Part shown: piece by piece, positions 1 to 8,451 of the stretch | Numbering within the stretch: position 1 is the stretch's first letter | Layout of the letters: each line of letters opens with the position of its first letter | NCBI GenBank assembly: GCA_905221615.1 | Contig: CAJNDT010004624.1 | Location: forward strand, 372,001 to 436,000 | DNA length: 64,000 nucleotides | Direction of reading: 5' to 3' | Source: Symbiodinium sp. CCMP2592 | Taxonomy: Eukaryota > Sar > Dinophyceae > Suessiales > Symbiodiniaceae | Notes under the pieces: generated by a model | Told to the model about the DNA's origin: nothing | Database searches by the model: none | The model's input: the letters and a program-made list of their open reading frames with translations, nothing else | Translations under genes and position numbers: made by a program

Positions 1-182
1 AAGCTTACACAGTATGTTACTGCGCAGGAGTTAACAAATCACAAGTCTATGTTGAACAGGTACTTGCGAAAGCTGCTTCACTGCATATTTGGACTGCCTT
101 TATCAGAGATTTCATTGTGGTTAGGGCCTCAGCCTTACAAAACTAGACACTTATCAACGCACTGAGAATCGATTGTGTTGAT

Positions 183-1072
183 TTGCCAGAAAGCTATGGA
201 AGAGGTGTTATAAAGATTGTACCGGACCAAGAGTGCGCAGGTGCCTTCTTGTCCAGAAGAGTTCACAAACTGCGTGCCGTGTGCCCCTCAACTACGCACG
301 AGGTACACCTTCAATGTTATTATACGGATAAAGCGACGACCCCGGAAGAAGTTGGCGAGGAGCTTGAGAGCCTGGGAGCGTTGCCCGCGTATCTGCGTAT
401 CACGCAAGTTGAAGGCGACGCCCGTTCTATCATATCTGTTGTGTTCATGCAGTTATTGACAAGGGGACACTTGCTGCGATGTGGGATAGATACAATGGCA
501 GTCACACAACTCTTGTCATCCAATATCTTGGTAAAGAAGTATCTATTACCGTGCCAGGCATGCCGAGACAATCTTGTCTTGAAACGCCTCTTGAACATTG
601 GCAACGATATAGCCATGAATTTGAAGCGCCCATTACGCGTTGTCATTTGCTCTACCAGCTGATAGATTTGACAGAGTTGCCCAGAGTAGGGTTGCTTATA
701 CCGTCAAAAGTACAGTTGCAGTGTATATGGACGCAAGAGCCATCACCTATTTTACACATTGCTGTCGATGGTGTTCATAAACAGGACTACCTTACGTTGT
801 TACAAGAGGCACTTGCAACTTATGAACAGTCAATCGGGTTTGGAGACACAACAGGACCGGCGCGCTCGATATTGCAAAATATTAAGAAAGCTGACTATGG
901 GTGCTGCCTTGATAGGGACTCATCGAGCCCAGCCAGATACGCTGTTTACGTCATTTCTGGAAAAGATTCCATTTGTGTAGCAAGATTTGGCTTTGCAGCT
1001 GACTGTGTTCAAGTGGCGTTTCAAGGAACTGTCAGTGCAAACTTTGGCAAAGGCTATTTACTTCTTACCTGA
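183..1072 (+). other. Possible coding locus in two frames, unknown function
   Basis: Two overlapping open frames look protein-like in succession. The first (183-662) reads well up to about position 450, through a segment rich in charged residues (EEVGEELESLG). The second (479-1072, ATG at 479) reads well from there to the stop, with MWDRYNGSHTTLVIQYLG near its start and ARYAVYVISGKDSICVARFGFAADC near its end. A single frameshift or a small intron near 445-480 would join them into about 290 residues. I recognise no domain, transmembrane segment or catalytic motif. The first frame has no ATG near its start, so an upstream exon may be missing. Bases 1-182 hold nothing I can identify. It could also be a broken retrogene. 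Confidence 0.3.
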
Positions 1073-1245
1073 TTCCAAGCTGTTTATGGACAAGGCACTG
1101 CATCAAAGTTGAGTTTGCTGGATGTCATCGGGACACAAAGTTTTGTCAACGCCGTCACTGATGCATTCTCACCTTGCCATTGCAAGTCAAAGGAGTGGCT
1201 CATTCCGCTGTGCCACGATAGGTTGTTATCAGCACTAGTCACTAG

Positions 1246-1461
1246 TCACTGCTTCAGTGAGCAAAGCGCACGGCAGGCCGCAGAATCCTCACACAGATCG
1301 AGCTGCAGCAGGTGGTCGCACAGCTTGCAATTCTTGAAGTCGCCTAGCTCGCACCGCCGCCAGCCTTGGTGACGCCAGCCCACGTAGTGCCGCGCCTGCT
1401 GAGACGATGCTTTCATCCACTTAGAGAGATTCTGCAGGCTGCCCAGCGCCCTGAACCACAA
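1246..1461 (-). other. Cys-rich minus-strand ORF, doubtful
   Basis: A 71-codon ATG-started minus-strand ORF carries many cysteines in its second half (CELGDFKNCKLCDHLLQLDLC). The spacing is suggestive of metal binding but matches no family I can name. The plus strand is also open here (1109-1372) but reads as low-quality serine/arginine-rich sequence. There is no splice or promoter evidence. The remainder of 1073-1900 shows nothing recognisable. Confidence 0.15.
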
Positions 1462-1920
1462 GCTTGTTGCCTAGGCATGGTCATGGGAACCTCAGCTTCG
1501 AGTGGGCAGCGACATGTGGGGCGAGGCTCACTCCGTGTCCCACGTTTTTTGTTGTTTTCCGAAAATGGACTTGCAAAGCTCGTCAAAAGTGGATTAGAGA
1601 ATCCCTAGATGCAGGTTTTCAGGCTTGTGGAGGGGCGACTTGGCAAGGCTGCGGTGCATAAATTGTAGACGCTTCAAATAATGCCCGAATTGTGTCCGAA
1701 TAGTGCTTGAAACAGTGCAATGCATTTAGACACTGTGAAGAGTTTCACTTGGACACTGTTTTCGGGCACTATTTTCGAATACTATTCCCGTTCCTGCCTC
1801 CTAGTGTCTTAAAGCACCTGGAGCCAACACACAACAAGCCAAGCGCATGCACAGCCAAAACAAAAACCCGGAAATGGCCCAATGCCAGGCGGCGTTCTCC
1901 AGCAGTTCGCAGTGGCACAA

Positions 1921-2210
1921 TTTTTTTTTTGCGTCTTTTTCGAGACTCCAAGATTAAAAAACAAGTGGAGGCCGAAAAAAAAAGATTCTTTGTCGTGTGT
2001 GTGTGTTTTTCACCTATTTTTTTTTTGATTCTTATTTTAGCGAGTATGGCTTTTCCTTTCTTCGTGTTGGAAAAACGTTTTTTGATGTTTTTTTCCATGA
2101 CACACTTTGATTTCTTTCGTTTGCTTTCAGCCCCTGCAAGCGTCTTCTTCTTTTTGTATTTGTGAGAAAGTTATAGTGTGGTTAAGTTTTTTTTTTTTGC
2201 ATTTTACGTT
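1921..2210. repeat. Homopolymer-rich T/A tracts
   Basis: This stretch holds repeated runs of 8-10 T or A, for example at 1921-1930, 1975-1982, 2018-2027 and 2190-2199, within otherwise ordinary sequence. Open frames across it are Phe/Lys-rich artefacts. I see no gene. Confidence 0.5.
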
Positions 2211-2345
2211 GCAAAATTCGTATTGTGGCGCTCTTTTGTGTTGTTGGAGTCATGCGTGCTTCTATCTTTGCAGAGCTCAGAAAAAAACATTAGAGGTCCA
2301 GAAAAGATCACTGGGGTCCCAAAAAAGATGACTTACGATATTCGT

Positions 2346-2643
2346 CGGGACTGAAAAGATGGAGGTCAGAGAAAAGAGATGCTGGAGTAATCAAGATGAA
2401 CCAAGCGCGGGATCTGAGATACAGGAGTCGAAAAAAAAAGAGTTGTCCAAAAACGACAGGGTGACTCAGCAAGAGCGACACGTCGCGGGACTGAAAAGAT
2501 GGAGGTCGGAGAAAAGAGATGCTGGAGTAATCAAGATGAACCAAGCGCGGGATCTGAGATACAGGAGTCGCAAAAAAAAAGAGTCGAAAAAAAAAGAGTT
2601 GTCCAAAAACGACAGGGTGACTTGGCGAGAGCGACACGCAGCG
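2346..2643. repeat. Two-copy tandem duplication, about 140 bp unit
   Basis: The block beginning CGGGACTGAAAAGATGGAGG at 2346 recurs at 2486. It carries the same following sequence, including GCTGGAGTAATCAAGATGAA and TCCAAAAACGACAGGGTGAC. The second copy has an extra A-run plus GAGTCG insertion around 2577-2596, so its unit is longer. All frames are open through it, which explains overlapping basic, lysine-rich ORFs on both strands; these are not genes. Downstream sequence 2644-3118 holds nothing recognisable. Confidence 0.85.
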
Positions 2644-3123
2644 GTGCTTACAGTTGGACCTCCCATGGTGGAGCATGTCGCAGCACGGAGCAGAAGAGTT
2701 GCACTGCCAGGTCGAAGGACTTGGCAAGACACAAACAAATGGACTGTCCAAGCACTAACACTATTTGGGTTCACCCGCGCACGAGCAAGACAGAACCGCA
2801 AAGATATCATTGCGAATGGTCCAACGCAATGCCAATGGCGGCGCCCTCCAACAGTAAGCAAGTGGAGCGCTTGTAGCACTTGGGTCTCGCAAACGAAACA
2901 AACCTTGCCTTCTACAAGGCATTCGGGGCTTTGGAAGTGGAAGCAGCACAGCTTTGGCTTCGAAGCTCAGCAAAAAGTCGGAGTCCTTTTCAGCCGGAAC
3001 GCCATCCTCGCGGGCTTCGCAAAGCCTGCGGTATCGTAGAGCGCACGCAGTCAGCCAGTTATGGAACTCGAGAACCATCAAGCTGGCTCGTATCGCGGCA
3101 ATGTTGAAACAAAGTGCTGGAAC

Positions 3124-3693
3124 TAAAGGAATTCGACACTGTTGATGTGGGATGGAGCTTGCTTCGCATGGTTGCTTAAGTAAGTTGTCGTTTGTTTTTT
3201 GCCCTGAAGAACCAACACCTGTCAGCAGCGAGAGCAAAAGTGTTTCAAGTCGAGTTTTCTTTCACGTCTGAGCAAGTAGAGAATTTCATGCAGAACGGCA
3301 TGGTATTTGCATGTTTTGAGCATGTCTGAAGAGTCTTGAGCTTGTTTTGTGCCAACTGCCTCAAGGATGAGACTGCAGTTTGAAAGGATCCTCAGGGAAT
3401 CTTTGTGAAGTGCTTGAAGTGCTTAGCAGAAGCACTAGTGTCTCTGAGGGGCCTGAGTTGGTTGTGCGAGTTTGGTTGCAAGCTGTAGTTCAGAAGTTTT
3501 GCTGCAGTGAAAGCGTGACCGAACTGCTTGGCTCAAGCGCGAGTGTGAAAAAGAAGTCCGAGTGCAACGCTTCGCTTTGCAGTTTGTCCTGAGCCACTTC
3601 GTGAAGTTTGTTTTCCGACTGGGAGAGCTTCGTGAGCTTTTGGTTGCAACTTCAAGGTTTTGAACTTGGTTGTGACGGTCTCGAAGTTTTTCG
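3124..3693 (+). repeat. 5' LTR of copia element (570 bp)
   Basis: Matches 11352-11931 almost base for base. The left boundary is set by the target duplication and the right boundary by the primer binding site. The ends read TAAAGG...TTTTTCG, not the usual TG...CA. It contains the 10-base string TTGGCTCAAG, as in the 3' end of the dinoflagellate spliced leader; this may be chance. Confidence 0.95.
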
Positions 3694-3709
3694 TGGTAGC
3701 GGAGCGTGG
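3694..3709 (+). promoter_or_regulatory. Primer binding site, initiator Met-tRNA type
   Basis: TGGTAGCGGAGC begins immediately after the 5' LTR. It closely resembles the complement of the 3' end of eukaryotic initiator methionine tRNA (TGGTAGC/TGGTATCAGAGC type), the usual primer for copia elements. It fixes the LTR end at 3693. Confidence 0.85.
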
Positions 3710-3771
3710 CTCCTGGCTACGCTTCAGCAGAGGACGTGCTTGGTTGTTGCTTGAGAAAAGTGTGAGTGACA

Positions 3772-6700
3772 ATGAGAAGACCAGTGTCTCTGCCAGCCGG
3801 TGGGGATGACTCTTCGTTGTCCAGCTTGGGTGGTGGAAGTCGTGGAAGGAACCGCAGTCCTCCCAGAAGGCCTGCTGACTTGCCTCTGCAGACTCGAGGT
3901 CGTTCGCCTTCAAGGGCTCGTGCTTCTTCGAGGGCGCCTTCTAGGACCTCAGTCCCGCAGAGAGCGCCTACGCCTACCCCGAGTGCGTTTGGTTCACCTA
4001 CGGCACCACAGCAAGTGCAACAGCAAGCAACGAGTTCTGGAAGTGCGCCGCAAGCGCAACCTGTGACGCAGTCTCCTGCGCCAACCTCTGGAGCTTTTAC
4101 TGCTGACGCGGCCTTGAGTGTGATCCAGGCCCAGTCGAGCCAGATCCAAGCACAGTCTGTTCAGATCAGCGAGTTGATGCAGATTGTGAAGGGTCTTGGA
4201 AGACTTCAAGAGCAAACTTTGGCTGCAGCTAGCCCTAAGGCTGCAGAAGAGAAGAGTGGTGAAGAGCCTGCTCCAATGGAGGTCGACAAAGACACCGGAG
4301 GAGTGAGGCACAACAAAGCAGAGCAGTACTTGCCAAAGATTCCCATGTTGAACTTTGAGAAGATGGTTTCGCGGTCCAGCGAGATCAACTACTGGACCGA
4401 GTTTGTTGAGGGAATCAGTTCTTGGCTTGCGTTGTTGGACGACTTCTACCCCGTCGAGCTTTACAGGGCGAGCATCACTGAAGAGGTGGTGCGTCAAGAC
4501 ACCTTGGAGAAGGGACCAGCTGCGAGAAGCGCAAGGTTCCACAACTTGTTGAAGCAGAGTTTGGGAACGTTCCAGCGTGGACTGGATATCGTTCGCCAGG
4601 CAGAGCAGCAGCAGTTGGGGTCAGCTTGTGGGTACGAGGCCTTCAGAAAGCTGAACCTGGAGTTCGGGATACAGTCCCGGATGGAAGCGAGTGCGATTAG
4701 AGAGTCTGTCCTGAACTACCGTCCCGGAAAACATCTGCAGCGCCCTTTGGACATTTATCGGGCGGTCGAAGCAGAGCTCTTGAGAACAGACAGGAATTTG
4801 AGTTCCTATCCGTCTGTGCGCCTATCGGAAGCTGAGAAGGTGATGCTCCACTTCAAGTGCATGCCGGAGAACTGCAAGCACTACGTTCTCTTGCACGGGA
4901 AGAGTGAGACTCTTGAGCAGGTCCTTGCGTCGATCAAGTTTTATGACTCCCACCTTCGGCTCATCGGGTATGAGAAGGAGACTGGGAAGGCCGCTTGGAC
5001 TGAAGAGATGGTGGCTGCCTTCGAGAAGGGCAAAGGAAAAGGAAAGAAAGGAAAAGGAAAGGAGAAAGGAAAAGACAAGGGCAAGAGCACGAGCCCAGAC
5101 AAGAAGGGAAAAGGAAAAGGTGAGAAGGGAAGGTCGCAGTCTGCTTCGCCTACCAAGGGGAAGTGCTTCAACTGCGGTGAGAAGGGGCACTTTGCTCGAG
5201 ACTGCCCCAAGCCGCGGAAGAACGAGAATGGTGACGACAAGGCCTCTGCGAAGGCCAAAGCAAAGAGCGCAGCAGCAAAGAGTACAGCGACGACGCCGCA
5301 AGTGACGATGACGTTTTTGGTTGGAGCTTTGGAGCCGGAGCCCGGCCCTTTCCAAGCGCATGGTCGAGAAGGTTTTCTTTCACAAGGGCATGGTCACGGT
5401 GATTTTCCTGAACAGCGGCATGATCGAGATCTTTTTCATGAAGAATGGCATGTTTCGGGAGATTTTTTACAACAGCATGAAGGGCATGGTCGTTTTGCAC
5501 AACAGCATGGTCACGTTGCAGAACAGCATGGTCACGTTGCAGAACAGCATGGTCACGTTGCAGAACAGCAAGAACATGGTCAGCTAGCAGCTTTGCGTGG
5601 TCACGTTCGCTTTGCAGAAGACACAGGGCATGAGAACGTTGAGCGTGGTCAGTTGTTTCCACAGCATGTTGTCGAGCAGGTGAACAGCATTGGAGCCTCC
5701 ACGTTTTCTTTTGAAGAGCAGTGTGCTTGGTTGATAGACTCTGGAGCTTCATGTCACTTGATCGGGGAGGGCATGCTAGATGGTGGCCACGTCGAGGTCC
5801 TGGAGGAGCGTCCGGTGAGTGTTGAGTGCAGCCTTGCTTCCGGAGAGCCAATAGTTTTGCGTAGGAGAGTTTCCGTGAGAGCCTGCTTTATCACTGATGT
5901 AGAGGGGCTCGTTTGCGCTACTTTGAGTGCTCTCGTTGCGCCAAGCTGCAACCACGCAATCCTCTCTACCGGCCAAATGGCTCAGAGGGGCTGGCAGGTG
6001 TCGATCTGTGCTTCAGGTGTTGTGGTGTCCTTAAGTAACGGCAACCAAGAAGTGAAGCTAGGAACGACAGTTTACAGCAACGTTGGCTGGTGCTACAGCA
6101 TTCCCACAAAGAGCTACAGAAGGGCCTTCTCTGCTGAGATCTCGCTCCCGGGCGATGGACGTGGACTGGGGAACGAACTCCGAGGCGGAGGCCGAGGAGG
6201 GGATCCCCAGGGCGATGGACTTCGCGAACTACCTCACTGGGGTGGTGAGGGGGACGCTGAGCATCGGGACTTGGTCGCGGGTGACTACGCCGAAGTCGAC
6301 CTCGTCGTCGAGCCAGTCAACCTCGCCGCCGGAGGATGTGAGGGAGCCGGGCGGGACACCAATGGTGGAGGAGGCGACGCCGTTTCCTCTGGATGTGGAG
6401 GAGATCGTCGCCCCGCAGGTCTCTGTCACGACAGAGGCACAGGGAGCTCAGGAGCTGGGCGAGGAGATCGCTGGTCCAGCTGTGAGCCTTACCGCGACGG
6501 TCGAGGAGCTCCCGAAGGTTCCAAGGCCGAAGAAAAGGCCTCAACTTCCGGTGTTACCATATCCGGCCACTTCTCTGACACCACAGGAGACAAGGGCAGA
6601 AGTGCAGCCGGTGGCAAAGGGAGCGGCTCTGGGGTGGGGCCTCCATGGCCTCAATCTTCCGAGGCCTCCTCCGGCGATCGTTTTGAGGCCAAGGTTGGTG

Positions 6701-8451
6701 GATCTCAATCCCCCACCATCGCCGCCAGTGGGACCGCTGGTGGAGACGAGGCCGGGGAGACGTCTGCCGGAGCCGCCAGCAGTTCCGAGAAGGTCGAGGA
6801 CACCGGTGAGGCGGAGGACCAGGCCGAGAGGATCACGGAGCCCGGCCTCGGAGAGCGATCTGGAGCTCCTGTAGGTGCCAGCCCGGAGTTTTATGATGGA
6901 AAGGAAAAGAGCGCCGAACCTTCTGATGCGTGGTGGATTGCAAGTGACAGAGATGTGCTGCCTAAGTTCAGCTTGTTTGAGCATGAGTTGCGGTCGCATG
7001 TTCCATACAGCAGTTCCTGCGAAGTGTGCGTGAGAGCTAGGGGTTTGAAGAAAGCCCGCCAAAGGACCGATGTGCACCAGAACGAGGTACAGCTTGATCA
7101 GTTCTGGCATGGGTCGCTGAAGTTCTTGATCATTGTGCATTCTAGGTCTTTTGCCATAGGTTGCGTGAATGGTGATAGGCCGAAGGAAGCGATTGTTGCA
7201 GACATGTCCCAGTGGCTTTTGCATTTCGGTTTGTCCAACAAAGACTGCCTCTTCACTTGTGACGCTGAGGGTTACATGCGTGCGTTGTGGCAGCAGCTCC
7301 TGCAGGATCACCCAACATTCCAAGGTACCATCGAGCAGTTCGCAGCAGGCCGTCACGCCCCTGTGGCGGAACGCGGGGTTCGAGCTTTGAGAGAAGTTGC
7401 CAGTGGGATTTTGTTGCAGATGCAGGACAGCTTTGTTGGGTTGAGGAACAATCGGAAAGCCTTTAGCTTGTTGTTTGCCCACGCTTGCGCAGTGCATAAC
7501 AGATACAACACCATGTCTGGATCCATGTTGTCACCTTTGCAGAGACTGAGAGGGAACCAGCACAAAGCACACCAAACCTACGTTTTCGGTGGGACTGTTC
7601 TTGTTGCGCCACCACCAAGCAAAGCAGCAGCAATCACAGGTCGATTTGCGTATGGAGCCTACCTGGGACCTGTTCTGGGGAAGGCTTCACATTGGGCTTC
7701 GATTCAGCTGAGGCCGGGAGAGGTTGAGATCCTGCCATCACCTGCTGTGAAGATGTTGTTGCCAGTGAGATACGACCTTGAGTTGCTTGGGTTGCTTGGG
7801 AAGAGGTCTGGGAGCATTGTGCATCGACCGCCGCGCTTGCCTGACATTGAGCGTGTCGATGATGAGTTGACCGTGTTGCCGTTGAGCTTGACTGAAGATG
7901 GGAACCCTCCAAAGGATTGGTTGCTTGAGCATGGTCGAACCCGTCGTTGCTTGGCTTGTGAGCGTGGCATGTTCCATGGAGTGAAACATTCAGTGACCTG
8001 TCGGAAGCGTTATCGTGCGTGGCTTGAGGAACAGCGTGAGAATCAGCCGGCAGCCGCCGGACGACAGGGAGGCGAGGAACCTTCAGACGTAGTGCCAGAG
8101 CCCATTGGGATGGATGATGAGGACCCGAGAGTTGAGGTGGAACTTCCAGATGACTATGATGATGTTGAGGTTCGGGATCCTTGGATGCCATCGGTTGATG
8201 ATTATCTCCCCTCTGGGTCACCTCCTTCTGTAGCTTCTGAGGCCGAGCCTTCGGAGGAACAGGGAGAAGCAGAAGAGGATGAAGCCCGAGGCGTCGGTGA
8301 AATCCCGATGGATGTTGATGCATGTTGGTCGGTTGCCTCTTATGATGCACTTGATGCTGTTCCACTTGAGTTTGCGGAGAACTTTGCTGTTGGTTCGAGT
8401 GTCGGGCGAGCGTGTTTTCGAGCATTGAAGATGATGGTTGGACAGAACTGA
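3772..8451 (+). CDS. Copia gag-protease-integrase polyprotein (ORF1)
   Basis: About 1,559 residues from the ATG at 3772. Domains in order: a Pro/Ser/Arg/Gln-rich N-terminus; a helical gag core (about residues 190-430); a Lys/Gly-rich linker; a CCHC zinc knuckle CFNCGEKGHFARDC (about 465-478); a His-rich repeat region (about 525-630); an aspartic protease with LIDSGASCH (about 655); then an integrase with an H-x3-H...C-x2-C zinc site near residue 1070 (HELRSHVPYSSSCEVC) and the DDE core (LDQFW, TCDAEG, VAERGV). Together these package the RNA, process the polyprotein and insert the DNA. Residues from about 790 to 1035 are Gly-rich and odd; another frame reads better there. It ends in TGA overlapping ORF2 by 40 bases. 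Confidence 0.92.
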   Translation: MRRPVSLPAGGDDSSLSSLGGGSRGRNRSPPRRPADLPLQTRGRSPSRARASSRAPSRTSVPQRAPTPTPSAFGSPTAPQQVQQQATSSGSAPQAQPVTQSPAPTSGAFTADAALSVIQAQSSQIQAQSVQISELMQIVKGLGRLQEQTLAAASPKAAEEKSGEEPAPMEVDKDTGGVRHNKAEQYLPKIPMLNFEKMVSRSSEINYWTEFVEGISSWLALLDDFYPVELYRASITEEVVRQDTLEKGPAARSARFHNLLKQSLGTFQRGLDIVRQAEQQQLGSACGYEAFRKLNLEFGIQSRMEASAIRESVLNYRPGKHLQRPLDIYRAVEAELLRTDRNLSSYPSVRLSEAEKVMLHFKCMPENCKHYVLLHGKSETLEQVLASIKFYDSHLRLIGYEKETGKAAWTEEMVAAFEKGKGKGKKGKGKEKGKDKGKSTSPDKKGKGKGEKGRSQSASPTKGKCFNCGEKGHFARDCPKPRKNENGDDKASAKAKAKSAAAKSTATTPQVTMTFLVGALEPEPGPFQAHGREGFLSQGHGHGDFPEQRHDRDLFHEEWHVSGDFLQQHEGHGRFAQQHGHVAEQHGHVAEQHGHVAEQQEHGQLAALRGHVRFAEDTGHENVERGQLFPQHVVEQVNSIGASTFSFEEQCAWLIDSGASCHLIGEGMLDGGHVEVLEERPVSVECSLASGEPIVLRRRVSVRACFITDVEGLVCATLSALVAPSCNHAILSTGQMAQRGWQVSICASGVVVSLSNGNQEVKLGTTVYSNVGWCYSIPTKSYRRAFSAEISLPGDGRGLGNELRGGGRGGDPQGDGLRELPHWGGEGDAEHRDLVAGDYAEVDLVVEPVNLAAGGCEGAGRDTNGGGGDAVSSGCGGDRRPAGLCHDRGTGSSGAGRGDRWSSCEPYRDGRGAPEGSKAEEKASTSGVTISGHFSDTTGDKGRSAAGGKGSGSGVGPPWPQSSEASSGDRFEAKVGGSQSPTIAASGTAGGDEAGETSAGAASSSEKVEDTGEAEDQAERITEPGLGERSGAPVGASPEFYDGKEKSAEPSDAWWIASDRDVLPKFSLFEHELRSHVPYSSSCEVCVRARGLKKARQRTDVHQNEVQLDQFWHGSLKFLIIVHSRSFAIGCVNGDRPKEAIVADMSQWLLHFGLSNKDCLFTCDAEGYMRALWQQLLQDHPTFQGTIEQFAAGRHAPVAERGVRALREVASGILLQMQDSFVGLRNNRKAFSLLFAHACAVHNRYNTMSGSMLSPLQRLRGNQHKAHQTYVFGGTVLVAPPPSKAAAITGRFAYGAYLGPVLGKASHWASIQLRPGEVEILPSPAVKMLLPVRYDLELLGLLGKRSGSIVHRPPRLPDIERVDDELTVLPLSLTEDGNPPKDWLLEHGRTRRCLACERGMFHGVKHSVTCRKRYRAWLEEQRENQPAAAGRQGGEEPSDVVPEPIGMDDEDPRVEVELPDDYDDVEVRDPWMPSVDDYLPSGSPPSVASEAEPSEEQGEAEEDEARGVGEIPMDVDACWSVASYDALDAVPLEFAENFAVGSSVGRACFRALKMMVGQN
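5341..5670 (+). repeat. His-rich coding repeat inside copia ORF1
   Basis: A 21-base unit around CATGGTCACGTTGCAGAACA repeats three times exactly at about 5509-5570. Degenerate copies spread over the whole interval. The products are repeats of the kind QHGHVAE. The region lies between zinc knuckle and protease. Histidine spacing of three to seven residues could bind metal, but that is inference; it may simply be a flexible spacer that expands by slippage. Confidence 0.8.
6083..6874 (+). other. Alternate-frame coding segment inside copia ORF1
   Basis: This 263-codon open frame lies one base off the main polyprotein frame. It encodes well-mixed, acidic and Pro-rich sequence (AMDVDWGTNSEAEAEEG, RAMDFANYLTGVVRGTLSIG) with strongly G/C-ended codons, as expected of real coding sequence. 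The main frame here encodes an implausible Gly/Arg/Asp-rich stretch. I infer that the ancestral polyprotein used this frame and that two compensating indels, near 6130 and 6870, shifted it. A true dual-coding region is the alternative. It sits in the protease-integrase linker, so either version could be tolerated. Confidence 0.6.

Noticed and set aside
2346-2879. Lys/Arg-rich ORFs on both strands
   Set aside because: They arise from the tandem duplication with A-runs; both strands are open equally.
3524-3540. Spliced-leader relic (TTGGCTCAAG) in the copia LTR
   Set aside because: Only the last ten bases match the dinoflagellate spliced leader and the rest of the 22-base leader is absent, so chance is likely.
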